A stretch of 64,000 nucleotides of DNA from Actinoplanes lutulentus. GTDB taxonomy: Bacteria > Actinomycetota > Actinomycetes > Mycobacteriales > Micromonosporaceae. This document shows, one piece after another, positions 15,176 to 23,720 of this stretch. Positions within the stretch are counted from its first letter, which is position 1, and the number at the start of each line of letters is the position of its first letter. The stretch covers positions 248,001 through 312,000 of the forward strand of contig NZ_QLMJ01000002.1 in assembly GCF_003259845.1 (NCBI RefSeq), given 5' to 3'. The translations under genes were made by a program, and so were the position numbers. Under the pieces are notes generated by a model, which had not been told where the DNA came from, ran no database searches, and saw only the letters and a program-made list of their open reading frames with translations.

Positions 15176-18100
15176 GCTTGGCGCGCGGGCCGCCCGCCGC
15201 GGACTCCAGCGCGGCCCGCAGCCGGGCCTCCTCGCCGGCCCGGTCCCGGTACCAGGCGATCGCCCAGATCCGGTGCAGGTTCCAGCCCAGCCCGAGCAGA
15301 ACCTGCTCACTGAGCCGGTCCCGGTCCCGTGCCGCCGTGCAACCGCCGTACGCCCCGCCGTCGCACCGGATACCGAGCAGGTAACCGCTGTCCGGCCGGT
15401 CCGGCCTGCGTACGCCCAGGTCGACGCGCCCGCCGGCCCAGCCGAGGTTCGCCTGCACCGGGTAACCCCAGGACCGCAGGGTCTCGATGACCGACTCCTG
15501 GAACGGCCCGTCGGCCACCTCGGCGGCGCGTTCCGGCACCGCCACGTCCAGGGCGGCCGGGCCGCGCTCGGCGTAATCGAGGTAGGACGCGAGCAGCCGG
15601 ACACCCTCGTTGTCGGTATCCGGCACGTCCCGGGCCATGATCGAGGTGACGATCTCCACCCGGTACCGGGCGCGGGTGATCGCCACGTTGAGCCGGCGCC
15701 AGCCGTTCGGCCGGTTCAGCGCCCCGAAGTTCGCGCTGATCTTGCCGGCCTCGTCGAAGCCGTACCCGATCGAGAAGATCATCACGTCCCGCTCGTCGCC
15801 CTGCACCGCCTCCAGGCTCTTCACGAAGAAGCCGTGCAGCCGGTCGTCGTCGAGGATCCGCTCCAGCTCCGGCCGGCCGGCCGCGACCACCTCGACCGCG
15901 CGCTCGATCGCCTCGGCCTGCGCGATCGAGAACGTCACCACCCCCAGCGACAGGCCGGGCCGGGTGGTGAAGTGGTGCACGATCCGCTCGGCCACCCGCT
16001 CCGCCTCGACCGGGTTGTCCCGGCCGGTGCTGCGCCGGTACACGCCACCGGCCGGCAGCAACGCCACGCCGGTGTCCGGCCCGCCGGTGTTCGCGCTCGG
16101 GAAGACGCTGAGCCGGCCCTGGTAGAACGCGTGGTTGGAGAACGCGATCAGTGCCTCGTGCCGGCTGCGGTAATGCCAGTTCAGGCCCAGGCTGGCGAAC
16201 GCGCCGCAGCCTTTCGCCAGCTCCAGCACCGACTCGAAGTCGAGGACCGCCAGCTCGGAGTCCGGCTCCTCGCCGGAGCCCAGCGCCCGGTCGAAGAACG
16301 AGGTCGGCGGCAGCTGCCGGTCGTCGCCCGCGGTGATCAGCGCGGCGCCCCGGTAGACACAGTTGATCGCGTCGGCCGGTGTCACCTGGGACGCCTCGTC
16401 GAAGATGACCACGTCGAACCGGATGTCCGCGGGCAGCGACTGGCTCACCGTCAGCGGGGACATCAGGAAACACGGCCGCAGACCCAGGACCAGGTCACGG
16501 GCCTGGCCGATCAGTTCGCGTACCGGCAGGTGGCGGCTGGCCTTCATGGCCTCGCTGCGCAGCAGGCCGGCGGCCTGGCTGTCGGCGTCCGGCCGGCGCG
16601 AGCCGACCGACGCGGCGATGTCGCTGACCGCGGCGGCGGCCAGCCGGCCGTCCAGCGCCCGGAACTCGGCGACCAGGCGGTCCCGGTCGCCGGAACGCCA
16701 CGGGCGCAGCCGCTGGTCGGCCTGGATGATCGCGTCCACCCAGGCCCGGAAGAGCGCCCGCTCCACGGTCGGCTGCACCTGCTCGGCGTCGAGCCGGCGG
16801 TCGGCGCAGAACTCCACCACCCCGTCCAGGCCGTGCCCGCTGAGCACGGCACGGGCGTCGAGAGCGGCGAACCACTCCTCCTGGCCGTCCGCGTCACCGC
16901 GGATCCGGCGCAGGAACTCCGACGCCCGGTCGTGGTCGCCGAGCTCGGCCGCCAGCTCGATGCGGCGGGCCGGCCCGAACGCGTCAAGCACGGCCTGCCG
17001 GGCCTGCGCCCACTGCTCGGCCAGCTGGTCGAGGCCGGCCATCGGGCGCAGATCGTGCAGCGCCCGCGCCTGGGCGGCGGTGAGCGGCTGCTCCACGCCG
17101 GTGAGCAGGCCACGCGTGGTGGCCGCCCACCCGACCGCGGCGGCCAGCGCCGCCTCGTCGGTCTCCCCACCCCGGTACGCGTCACCGAACACGTCCACAT
17201 AGCTCGCGGTGTTCGTCGCGATCGACGCCTCCGCCGAGGCCACGTCCTCCCGGAGCCGGCCGAGCCGCATCACCTCGGCATAGTCCAGCGCCCGCCCGGT
17301 GGCCACGTCATAGGCGTGCACCACACCGGCCACCGCGGCGAGCGCGCCGGCGTGCGCCCGCAGCCAGGCCACGGCCACGTCGATCGGGCCGTTGAGCAGC
17401 TCCGGCCGATCCGCCGCATAGGGCCCGGGCTGCTTTGCGAGCACCGCGTCCCGGGCCGCCGTGGCGAGCCGGATCAGCTCCTGGTCCGGTTCCGGAGCGC
17501 AGACGTACGCGGCCACGGCCTGCACCGCCGCCGGAGGAGCCGCCCGCATCGCGGTCTCCACGACGCCCAGCGCCTCGTCGATCGCGGTGAAGTCGGTGCC
17601 CGGTCCCTGCCAGTACCGGCCCAGCGCGGCCCCGTACGCCGACTCGGCCGCCGCCAGGTCCTGCCGCGCCCGCTGCCAGGCCACCGCCGTCTCCAGCCGC
17701 GGCAACGCGTCCCGGACCGCCGCCGCGGGCTGCACGAACGCCGCGATGATCCGCCGATCCCGCCGGTACGCCCCGAGCATCTTGCGCCACCCGCGATGCA
17801 CCCGGGTGAACCGGTCGGACAGCTCCTCGACCGGCTGGGTCAGGATCGCCTCGGTGAAGAACGGCCGGGCCCGCATCTCCGCGGCGGTCAGGTTCTCCAG
17901 CGCCCGGCGCAGTGCCGGGGCACCGGCCGCGACGGTGCCGGCCACACCGGGTGAGAACCAGAACGGCTCCGGCCGGTGCGCGCCGCCGCCGAGCTCGGCG
18001 ATGGTCGCCACCCGCCCGATGTCGGCGACCTTGACCGCGTTCGGCAGGCCCAGTTTCACGGTGAGCCGGTCGATGACGGCCCGGTGCCGTTCCAGGTTGT

Positions 18101-19961
18101 CGGCCGCCTCGGTGCACACCTTCGCCTGCCGGTCGGCCTCGGTGGCGGTCAGCGTCTCCAGGTCGACCGGCGGCGGGGTCAGCCCGCTCAGGTCGGGAAC
18201 CTCGGGCAGCCCGGCCGGGTCGGGCAGCGCCGACCAGGTGGCGCCGGCCCGTTTCGTCGCGGCGTCGCGGGCCGCCCGGACCGTGGTGAGGTCGCGGCCC
18301 AGCGCCTCGGCGGCGTGCCGGACGTCGTCCAGCGCGGCCGCGGTCAGCCACTCGTCGCGCACGTGCGGCGGGCGCTGGTCGGCGTGCGCGGCGAGCCGGG
18401 CCAGGGTGCCGGCGTCCTCGGTGCCGCTCAGACCGAACGCCTCCACCGGGGCACGGTCGGCCAGCACCGCCCGGGTCAGCCCGGCCAGGGCGCGTTCGGC
18501 CGTGGACAGCGCCGGGTCGAGAGGTTCCCGCTGGATCACGTCACGCCAGGGCAGCTCGTCGCGGGCCACCACGGTCCGCCACGCGGTGGAGAGCCCGCCG
18601 ACGGCCTGCATGACCCGGCGGACCGACTCCGGCGTCACCGTCTCGGGCGCGATCACCGGGACCGGCGCGGCCGGCGCGTCCTCCAGCCGGGCGCAGACCC
18701 CGAGCACGTGGTGCAGGCTGCGGCCGAGCGGCGAGCGGATCTCGTTCATCGCGGCCGCGTACGCGCTGAGCTGCTCGCGCCGCTCGCGGGTGCCCCGGCG
18801 GTCGGCGGTGTCCGGGCCGTCGGCCGGCGGCGGGCTGTCGTCGAGGGCGGCGGCCAGCGCGGTCGCCACCTCCTTGCGGCCGGCCTTGTGCCCGTGCAGC
18901 TCCAGGACGTACCGGTCCAGGCCGGCCTCGACGAGCCGGTGGTGGACCACGTCGAGCGCGGCCGCCTTCTCCGAGACGAAGAGAACCCGCTTACCGGCGT
19001 GCAGCAGGCCGCCGATCATGTTGGCGATGGTCTGCGACTTGCCGGTGCCGGGCGGACCGTCCATCACGAAGCTGTGCCCGGCCACGGCGGCCGCGATGCA
19101 GGCTCGCTGCGACGCGTCGGCGTCGAGCACCAGCGGCACGTGCTCGGGCGGGGCGACCCGGTCCACGACCGCGGGCGGCACCGGGGCGAACCGGAACGTG
19201 CCGGCCTGCCGCCCGCTCGGCGAGGCGAGCGCCTGCACCACCGGGTGCGACAGGATCCGATCCTCGTTGACCATCAGGTCCCGGTAGATCGCCTCCTTGT
19301 GGAAGGTGAGACAGGAGAGCAGGACGCTGCGTTCCACGTGCCAGCCGCGGCGCCGGGCGACGGTGCTCTGCAGGCCGGACCAGATCCGGGCCACGTCCGG
19401 TTCGTGGTGCTCCAGCACCGGTGGTTCCATCCCGAGCCGGCGCAGCCGGATCGCGAGAGCCGGGTTGAGCACGGTCTCGTCGTCGCGCAGCCGCAGCCGG
19501 GGCGGATCACCGGGCCCGGCGGTGACCAGCTCCACCGGCATCAGCAGGATCGGGCTGGCGAACGGGTTCTCCTCCTCGTCACGCCAGCGCAGCAGCCCGA
19601 GCACCAGGTGCAGCACCGAGACACCCCGGTCCAGATACTCCTGCCGGGACTTCTTCAACATCCGCCGCAGCGCGGCGTCCAGCGCCAGGTCGGGCATTTC
19701 GGTACGCAGAACGTCCTCGGACGTCGCGTTCCGCTGCGGATCGGCGCCGGTGCCGACGAGCGCGCACTCGGCACCCCGATGCAGGGTGCTCACCACCGCC
19801 TCGGGCTCCGGGCCGACCACCTCGACGAGGTCCGGATGGTCGGTCGGGAAATTGATGAGCCGGTTGGTGTCGCCGAGGTCGACCAGGCTGTCCCGCCACG
19901 CGTGCAGCGCCGCCCGAACCTCGGTCCTAGCCTGTGCGGATTCGGACGGGTCTTCTCTCAT
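15126..19961 (-). CDS. Giant DUF4011/Upf1-like SF1 helicase with C-terminal nuclease-like domain
   Basis: A 1611-residue protein. The N-terminus (RDSLVDLGDTNRLINF) matches DUF4011. The helicase motifs are in order: Walker A DGPPGTGKSQTIANM (near residue 300), motif II VIFDEASQ (near 1190), motif III ITAGDDRQLPPTSF, motif IV LNWHYRSRHEALIAFSN, motif V VQGDERDVMIFSIGYG and motif VI RRLNVAITRARYRVEI (near 1430). About 880 helical residues separate motifs I and II. The last 110 residues resemble a Vsr/MTES_1575-type restriction-endonuclease fold (GGRVDLGVRRP, then LLGIRCDGGAY). Start ATG 19961; an earlier in-frame start at 20015 lacks DUF4011 similarity. Flanked by unrelated genes. Helicase-nuclease proteins of this build are often suspected of anti-phage or DNA-repair roles; no partner gene is seen here. 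Confidence 0.88.
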   Translation of the reverse strand: MREDPSESAQARTEVRAALHAWRDSLVDLGDTNRLINFPTDHPDLVEVVGPEPEAVVSTLHRGAECALVGTGADPQRNATSEDVLRTEMPDLALDAALRRMLKKSRQEYLDRGVSVLHLVLGLLRWRDEEENPFASPILLMPVELVTAGPGDPPRLRLRDDETVLNPALAIRLRRLGMEPPVLEHHEPDVARIWSGLQSTVARRRGWHVERSVLLSCLTFHKEAIYRDLMVNEDRILSHPVVQALASPSGRQAGTFRFAPVPPAVVDRVAPPEHVPLVLDADASQRACIAAAVAGHSFVMDGPPGTGKSQTIANMIGGLLHAGKRVLFVSEKAAALDVVHHRLVEAGLDRYVLELHGHKAGRKEVATALAAALDDSPPPADGPDTADRRGTRERREQLSAYAAAMNEIRSPLGRSLHHVLGVCARLEDAPAAPVPVIAPETVTPESVRRVMQAVGGLSTAWRTVVARDELPWRDVIQREPLDPALSTAERALAGLTRAVLADRAPVEAFGLSGTEDAGTLARLAAHADQRPPHVRDEWLTAAALDDVRHAAEALGRDLTTVRAARDAATKRAGATWSALPDPAGLPEVPDLSGLTPPPVDLETLTATEADRQAKVCTEAADNLERHRAVIDRLTVKLGLPNAVKVADIGRVATIAELGGGAHRPEPFWFSPGVAGTVAAGAPALRRALENLTAAEMRARPFFTEAILTQPVEELSDRFTRVHRGWRKMLGAYRRDRRIIAAFVQPAAAVRDALPRLETAVAWQRARQDLAAAESAYGAALGRYWQGPGTDFTAIDEALGVVETAMRAAPPAAVQAVAAYVCAPEPDQELIRLATAARDAVLAKQPGPYAADRPELLNGPIDVAVAWLRAHAGALAAVAGVVHAYDVATGRALDYAEVMRLGRLREDVASAEASIATNTASYVDVFGDAYRGGETDEAALAAAVGWAATTRGLLTGVEQPLTAAQARALHDLRPMAGLDQLAEQWAQARQAVLDAFGPARRIELAAELGDHDRASEFLRRIRGDADGQEEWFAALDARAVLSGHGLDGVVEFCADRRLDAEQVQPTVERALFRAWVDAIIQADQRLRPWRSGDRDRLVAEFRALDGRLAAAAVSDIAASVGSRRPDADSQAAGLLRSEAMKASRHLPVRELIGQARDLVLGLRPCFLMSPLTVSQSLPADIRFDVVIFDEASQVTPADAINCVYRGAALITAGDDRQLPPTSFFDRALGSGEEPDSELAVLDFESVLELAKGCGAFASLGLNWHYRSRHEALIAFSNHAFYQGRLSVFPSANTGGPDTGVALLPAGGVYRRSTGRDNPVEAERVAERIVHHFTTRPGLSLGVVTFSIAQAEAIERAVEVVAAGRPELERILDDDRLHGFFVKSLEAVQGDERDVMIFSIGYGFDEAGKISANFGALNRPNGWRRLNVAITRARYRVEIVTSIMARDVPDTDNEGVRLLASYLDYAERGPAALDVAVPERAAEVADGPFQESVIETLRSWGYPVQANLGWAGGRVDLGVRRPDRPDSGYLLGIRCDGGAYGGCTAARDRDRLSEQVLLGLGWNLHRIWAIAWYRDRAGEEARLRAALESAAGGPRAKLTERRNLIAVPSPASS

Positions 19962-20034
19962 GCACCGATTGCAACGTAAATGAACAGGTTTTCGCTGGCG
20001 AATCGGGAACCGCACCGGTACCGATCACGAAGCG

Positions 20035-20784
20035 ATGCCGGGTGTATCCACCGATGTCATGCCGCCGCTGCCCGGGGCTGAGAATCTGCCGATCATGCCG
20101 CACGACCTCGATCTGCTGGTGAACACCCGCTGGGTGCTGCTCGTGGTGCTGGCCGCGACGCTCCTCGACGTGGTGCTGCCGTTCATCCCGGCCGAGACGA
20201 TGGTGGTGGCGGTGGGTGTGGCGGCCGCGGCGCACGGCGAGGCGGTGCCGGTCGCGGTGATCCTCGCGGCGACCGCCGGGGTGTGCGCGGGCGACCATCT
20301 CGCGTACCTGGCGGGGTGGCGCAGCGGTCCCGCGGTGACCGGCCGGCTGCGGCGCGGCGCCCGGGGCACGGCCCTGCACGACTGGGTGCTCGCGGTGATG
20401 CGCCGGCACGGCGGAACACTGATCGTTCTCGGACGGTACGTGCCCGGGGTGCGCTCGGCGACCGCGTTCACCGCCGGCGCGACCCGATTCCCTCGCCGCG
20501 CCTTCACCGCTTTCACCACCGCCGGCGCGGCGATCTGGGCCGCGCAGGCGGTGTTGCTCGGTTATCTCGGCGGGGTGGCCTTCGCCGACCGGCCGCTGAT
20601 CGGGTTCGCCGTGGCCTGGGTGGTCGCGATCGCGGTGAGCGGACTCGCGACCACCGTCGTCAGGCTGACGCGCCGCGCAGGACCGCGTCGACGATCTTCT
20701 CGGCGAAGTTCTCGTCCGGCACCAGGTCCTGCAGGCGCAGCATCGACTGGACCATCGACGGGCCGGAGAGCATCAGCTGGGTGA
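20035..20784 (+). CDS. DedA-family membrane protein
   Basis: A DedA/SNARE-associated family membrane protein (249 residues from ATG 20035; in-frame ATGs at 20059 and 20095 are alternatives, and 20095 fits the family length best). Family hallmarks are DVVLPFIPAETMVVAVG, the amphipathic segment GDHLAYLAGWRSGPAV, and FGRYVPGxR-like LGRYVPGVRSATAFTAGATRFPRRAF. DedA proteins act in membrane lipid or polyprenyl-phosphate recycling and proton-dependent homeostasis. The last 40 residues are Arg/Ser/Pro-rich, and their DNA is antisense to the TetR gene (125-bp tail-to-tail overlap), so this tail may be an accident of stop-codon loss. Confidence 0.82.
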   Translation: MPGVSTDVMPPLPGAENLPIMPHDLDLLVNTRWVLLVVLAATLLDVVLPFIPAETMVVAVGVAAAAHGEAVPVAVILAATAGVCAGDHLAYLAGWRSGPAVTGRLRRGARGTALHDWVLAVMRRHGGTLIVLGRYVPGVRSATAFTAGATRFPRRAFTAFTTAGAAIWAAQAVLLGYLGGVAFADRPLIGFAVAWVVAIAVSGLATTVVRLTRRAGPRRRSSRRSSRPAPGPAGAASTGPSTGRRASAG

Positions 20785-21274
20785 GCTCGACGTCGAGGTC
20801 GGCGCGCAGCTCACCGGTCGCGATGCCGCGACGCAGCACCTCACGCATCACCTCGCGGCGCGGCTCGATGACCGCCCGGTGCATCCGGCCGAGCGCCTCG
20901 TCCTTGATGATCTCGGGGAGCAGGCAGGCGGTGACGTTGCCGTACCGCTTCGCGTGCGGTGTGCGGTTCGCCTGGATCAGCGCGATCAGGTCCTCGCGGA
21001 CCGAGACGCCGGCCAGCTCCGGCAGCGGGCCCTTCATGGCGCGGACCGCGTCGGCGAGCAGCGCCTCCTTGTTCGGCCAGCGGCGGTAGATCGTGGCCTT
21101 GCCGACGCCGGCCCGCGCCGCCACCGCCTCGATCGAGACGGCGGCGGCGCTCTGACCCTCGTTCAGCAGCTCCAGCACCGCTTCGAGGATGGCCTCGTCG
21201 GCCTGGGCGTTGCGGGGCCGGCCAGGAGCCTTGCGCTCCTGGCCGGCATCGGTGCTGGTGCTCATGGCGTTCAT
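20660..21274 (-). CDS. TetR-family regulator of the adjacent MFS pump
   Basis: A 204-residue TetR regulator. The N-terminal helix-turn-helix is AVSIEAVAARAGVGKATIYRRWPNKEALLADAV; the C-terminal ligand domain is of the TetR_C_16/AcrR-like type. It lies 14 bp downstream of the MFS gene on the same strand, so both can be read from one promoter and the repressor can control its own synthesis. Two matching palindromes before the MFS gene (22885-22899, 22933-22947) are its probable operators. ATG 21274 or the ATG nine bases later could be used. Its 3' end overlaps the DedA gene by 125 bp. Confidence 0.88.
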   Translation of the reverse strand: MNAMSTSTDAGQERKAPGRPRNAQADEAILEAVLELLNEGQSAAAVSIEAVAARAGVGKATIYRRWPNKEALLADAVRAMKGPLPELAGVSVREDLIALIQANRTPHAKRYGNVTACLLPEIIKDEALGRMHRAVIEPRREVMREVLRRGIATGELRADLDVELTQLMLSGPSMVQSMLRLQDLVPDENFAEKIVDAVLRGASA

Positions 21275-21288
21275 TGTTACCGAGAGGT

Positions 21289-22857
21289 TTACGCGTCGAC
21301 CAGCGCGGCGTCCTCCACCGCGGCGGGCGCGGGGGCGGACGAGGGACGCTTGCCCGGCAGGAAGAGCACCGCGACGAGCGCGCCGAGCAGGGCGAAGACG
21401 GTCGAACCGGCGGACGCGTAGTGCATCGCCGTGACGAACGCGTCATTTGCGCCGGTCAGCAGTGCGGGTGCGGCCTGTCCGGCCTGACCGGCGACCGCGT
21501 ACGCGCCGGCGATCGACTCGCGGGCCTGGTCGGCGACCGCGTCCGGCAGACCGGCGGGTGCCGTCAGGTTCTCCCGGTAGACCGAGGAGACGACCGCGCC
21601 GAGAACCGCGACGCCGAGCGCGCCGCCCAGCTGACGGATCGTGTTGCTGACCGCGGAGCCGACACCGGCCTTCTCCCGGGGCAGCGCCGACATGATCGCC
21701 TCGGTGGCCGGCGGCATCACGTTGGCCATGCCGACGCCCTGCACGAAGAACGTCAGGGCGACCACCCAGATCGGGGTGTCGGTGCCGATGAACACCCAGG
21801 TGGCGAGCGCGCCGGCGACCAGGATCAGGCCGACCGTGCTGACCGCCTTCGGGCCGAACTTCTTGACCATGTTCGAGCTCAGCGGCGCGAAGACCATCTG
21901 ACCGAGCGCGAACGGCACGAACAGCGCGCCGGACATCAGCGGGCCGTACCCGCGGACCATCTGCAGGTAGAAGGCGCCGAAGAACATCGAGCCCATCGCC
22001 GCGAAGAAGACCAGGCCGATGATGCCGGTCGAGGCGGAGAACTGACGGTTCGAGAAGAGCCGGACGTCCAGCGACGGGAAGCTGATCCGGCGCTCGTAGA
22101 GGATGAAAGCGACCATCACCAGCAGGCCACCGCCGAGGGTGCCCCAGGCCAGCGGCTCGCCGAAGCCGTCCTCGCCACCCTTGATCACGCCGTAGGTGAT
22201 CAGGGTCAGGCCGATGATCGACAGCAGCACGCCGAGCACGTCGATGCGGCTGGGCTTCGGGTCACGCGACTCCGGCACCAGAATGAAGACCAGCGCGACG
22301 CCGGCGATCACGATCGGCACGTTGATCAGGAAGACCGAGCCCCACCAGAAGTGCTCCAGCAGCACGCCGCCGAGCACCGGGCCGATCGCCACGGCCAGGC
22401 CGACCGCGCCGGCCCAGACACCGATGGCGCGGGCCCGCTCCCGCGGGTCGAAGACGTTGGCGATGATCGAGAGAGTGGCCGGCATGACCGCCGCGGCGCC
22501 GAGGCCCATCACGGCGCGGGCCGCGATCAGCATGTCCGGGCTGGTGGCGTATGCCGAGAACAGCGACGCGAGGCCGAAAACGATCAGGCCGAACACGAGG
22601 CTGAGCCGGCGGCCGAAACGGTCGGCCAGGATGCCGGCGGTGAAGAGCAGGCCGGCGAAGACCAGAGTGTACGAGTTGATCGCCCACTCCAGCTCGCTCT
22701 GGCTGGCGCCGAGCCCGTGCTCCGGGTCAGCGATCGTCCGCATCGCCACGTTGAGCACGGTGTTGTCGAGCACGACCACCAGCAGGCTGATGACCAGCAC
22801 GCTGAGGATCGCCCAGCGCCGGGGATGCCCGGTCATTGGTTGAGCTTGGGTTGACAT
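21289..22857 (-). CDS. DHA2-type MFS multidrug efflux transporter
   Basis: A 522-residue transporter of the 14-helix DHA2 (EmrB/QacA) drug:H+ antiporter family. Motif D1 LDNTVLNVAMRTI lies in helix 1 and motif A GILADRFGRR in loop 2-3; VMGLGAAAVMPATLSIIANVFDPRERARAIGVW covers helices 4-5 with motif C-like GAVGLAVAIGPVLGG. The C-terminus is a short acidic tail. It should export cationic or amphipathic toxins across the cytoplasmic membrane. It forms a unit with the downstream TetR gene and has paired operators 28 and 76 bp before its start. Confidence 0.93.
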   Translation of the reverse strand: MSTQAQPMTGHPRRWAILSVLVISLLVVVLDNTVLNVAMRTIADPEHGLGASQSELEWAINSYTLVFAGLLFTAGILADRFGRRLSLVFGLIVFGLASLFSAYATSPDMLIAARAVMGLGAAAVMPATLSIIANVFDPRERARAIGVWAGAVGLAVAIGPVLGGVLLEHFWWGSVFLINVPIVIAGVALVFILVPESRDPKPSRIDVLGVLLSIIGLTLITYGVIKGGEDGFGEPLAWGTLGGGLLVMVAFILYERRISFPSLDVRLFSNRQFSASTGIIGLVFFAAMGSMFFGAFYLQMVRGYGPLMSGALFVPFALGQMVFAPLSSNMVKKFGPKAVSTVGLILVAGALATWVFIGTDTPIWVVALTFFVQGVGMANVMPPATEAIMSALPREKAGVGSAVSNTIRQLGGALGVAVLGAVVSSVYRENLTAPAGLPDAVADQARESIAGAYAVAGQAGQAAPALLTGANDAFVTAMHYASAGSTVFALLGALVAVLFLPGKRPSSAPAPAAVEDAALVDA

Positions 22858-22884
22858 GCGAGGTGCCCCCGAAACCTTTGCGAA

Positions 22885-22899
22885 ACGGAACCGTTCCGT
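22885..22899 (-). promoter_or_regulatory. TetR operator 1 (perfect palindrome)
   Basis: ACGGAAC-C-GTTCCGT, a perfect 7-bp-arm palindrome flanked by GAAA and ATC, 28 bp upstream of the MFS start. The flanks are shared with the second site, giving a common GAAACGGAAC half. Confidence 0.82.
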
Positions 22900-22932
22900 A
22901 TCTCAAAGCAACCTAACGCCCGCCCGCCAGAA

Positions 22933-22947
22933 ACGGAACGGTCTCGT
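22933..22947 (-). promoter_or_regulatory. TetR operator 2 (imperfect palindrome)
   Basis: ACGGAAC-G-GTCTCGT within GAAACGGAACGGTCTCGTAT. It keeps the left half of operator 1 exactly and 5 of 7 positions of the right half. The centres are 48 bp apart, which would allow two dimers to flank or block the promoter. Confidence 0.75.
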
Positions 22948-23105
22948 ATCGAAAGTGTCCCTGCTCACTCTCCGCACCTTCCGTCGCGCTCCCTCTTAGG
23001 TACGCGTAACCGCCCACCCCCGTAATCCCCGGACCACTGACGCCCCTCCCCCCGGCGCACCCCGCCACCGGCCCGGCGTCCCCTCACCCCCAACCCAGCA
23101 CGCCC

Positions 23106-23144
23106 GTGTCGATTTAAGGTTCAATCCCCGCCCCAACTCGACAC
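23106..23144. repeat. Family B 39-bp palindrome, copy 2
   Basis: Begins GTGTCGATTTAAGGTTCAAT and ends CCCCAACTCGACAC. Outer arms GTGTCGA and TCGACAC pair perfectly. Confidence 0.88.
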
Positions 23145-23166
23145 ACACACCGCAAGCCGCTCGCCC

Positions 23167-23205
23167 GTGTCGACTTCAGGTTCGATCCCCGCCCCAACTC
23201 GACAC
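23167..23205. repeat. Family B 39-bp palindrome, copy 3
   Basis: Begins GTGTCGACTTCAGGTTCGAT and ends CCCCAACTCGACAC, differing from copy 2 at only a few positions. A partial right arm (GCCCCAACTCGACACAC) follows at 23206-23222, as if by slippage. Confidence 0.88.
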
Positions 23206-23284
23206 GCCCCAACTCGACACACACCGGCGGACCGCCCGCGGCGTGCCGACTTCGGCCCGCCCAGGTCGAAAGCCGAACAGACCG

Positions 23285-23353
23285 CGGGGCGTGCCGACCG
23301 CGGGGCGTGCCGGCCGATGGGCGTGCCGGCCGATGGGCGTGCCGGCCGCGGGG
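23285..23353. repeat. 16-bp tandem array upstream of family A dimer
   Basis: Units of the form GGGCGTGCCGGCCGAT and GGGCGTGCCGGCCGCG repeat four to five times and run directly into the family A dimer at 23355. Confidence 0.75.
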
Positions 23354-23354
23354 C

Positions 23355-23472
23355 GAGCCGTAGCTCAGATGGGTTATCGGCTTCTCATAAGGTGGCTGAA
23401 CTACGGCCGAGCGACCCGAGCCGTAGCTCCGACATGTCATCGCAGCCACATGACATGTCTGAGCTACGGCTC
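23355..23472. repeat. Family A palindrome dimer, locus 2 (118 bp)
   Basis: Two 55-bp elements at 23355-23409 and 23418-23472, again with a 63-bp pitch. The second is the best copy in the window: its 23-bp arms (left arm GAGCCGTAGCTC then GACATGTCAT; right arm ATGACATGTC then GAGCTACGGCTC) pair at 22 positions around a 9-nt loop. The first copy is decayed, mainly on its right side. Confidence 0.95.
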
Positions 23473-23522
23473 GCGCCGTGCCCCGCCGTGACCGCTGATC
23501 GCTCTCTATGAGCCACCGCTGC

Positions 23523-23561
23523 GTGTCGAGTTCGGGTGCGGATTGAACCCGAAATCGACAC
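23523..23561. repeat. Family B 39-bp palindrome, copy 4 (inverted)
   Basis: Begins GTGTCGAGTTCGGGTGCGGA and ends ACCCGAAATCGACAC. Read on the minus strand it matches the other copies, including the central GGTTCAATCC. Length is again exactly 39 bp. Confidence 0.85.
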
Positions 23562-23593
23562 GGGGCCTGGAACGAACCGGGCTGATCCGAAGC

Positions 23594-23672
23594 GGCCGCA
23601 TCCACGGGGGAACCAGACCGGCCGCATGCACGGGGGATTGCGGAGCGGCCGCTTCCACGGGGGATGGGCGGC
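23594..23672. repeat. 27-bp tandem repeat, three copies
   Basis: Units start at 23594, 23620 and 23647 with GGCCGCATCCACGGGGGA, GGCCGCATGCACGGGGGA and GGCCGCTTCCACGGGGGA. They lie about 50 bp downstream of the GGDEF-EAL stop. Confidence 0.8.
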
Positions 23673-23720
23673 TCTGCCCCTATCGGTGGGTGATGCCACC
23701 CCGGGGCCGTCGGCTGTCGC

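Larger units (their letters stand above)
22948..23720. repeat. Repeat-filled intergenic region between the MFS promoter and the GGDEF-EAL gene
   Basis: About 770 bp without a credible gene. It holds family B palindromes at 23106-23144, 23167-23205 and 23523-23561 (the last inverted), a 16-bp tandem array at about 23285-23353, a family A dimer at 23355-23472, and a 27-bp tandem repeat at 23594-23672. It lies just downstream of the GGDEF-EAL stop and upstream of the MFS promoter. Confidence 0.75.

Noticed and set aside
15273..17954. 893-codon open frame antisense to the giant helicase gene
   Set aside because: It mirrors the codon structure of the real gene, has Arg/Gly/His/Val-rich low-complexity protein and no domain. 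The same applies to long antisense frames at 11100-13037, 23730-26111 and 51247-53823.
19962..20015. Upstream in-frame start of the giant helicase
   Set aside because: The extra 18 residues are basic, outside the DUF4011 similarity, and lack a ribosome binding site.
23106..23144. GGTTCAATCC core considered as a tRNA T-arm
   Set aside because: No acceptor, D or anticodon arm fits around it, and the element is only 39 bp and palindromic.
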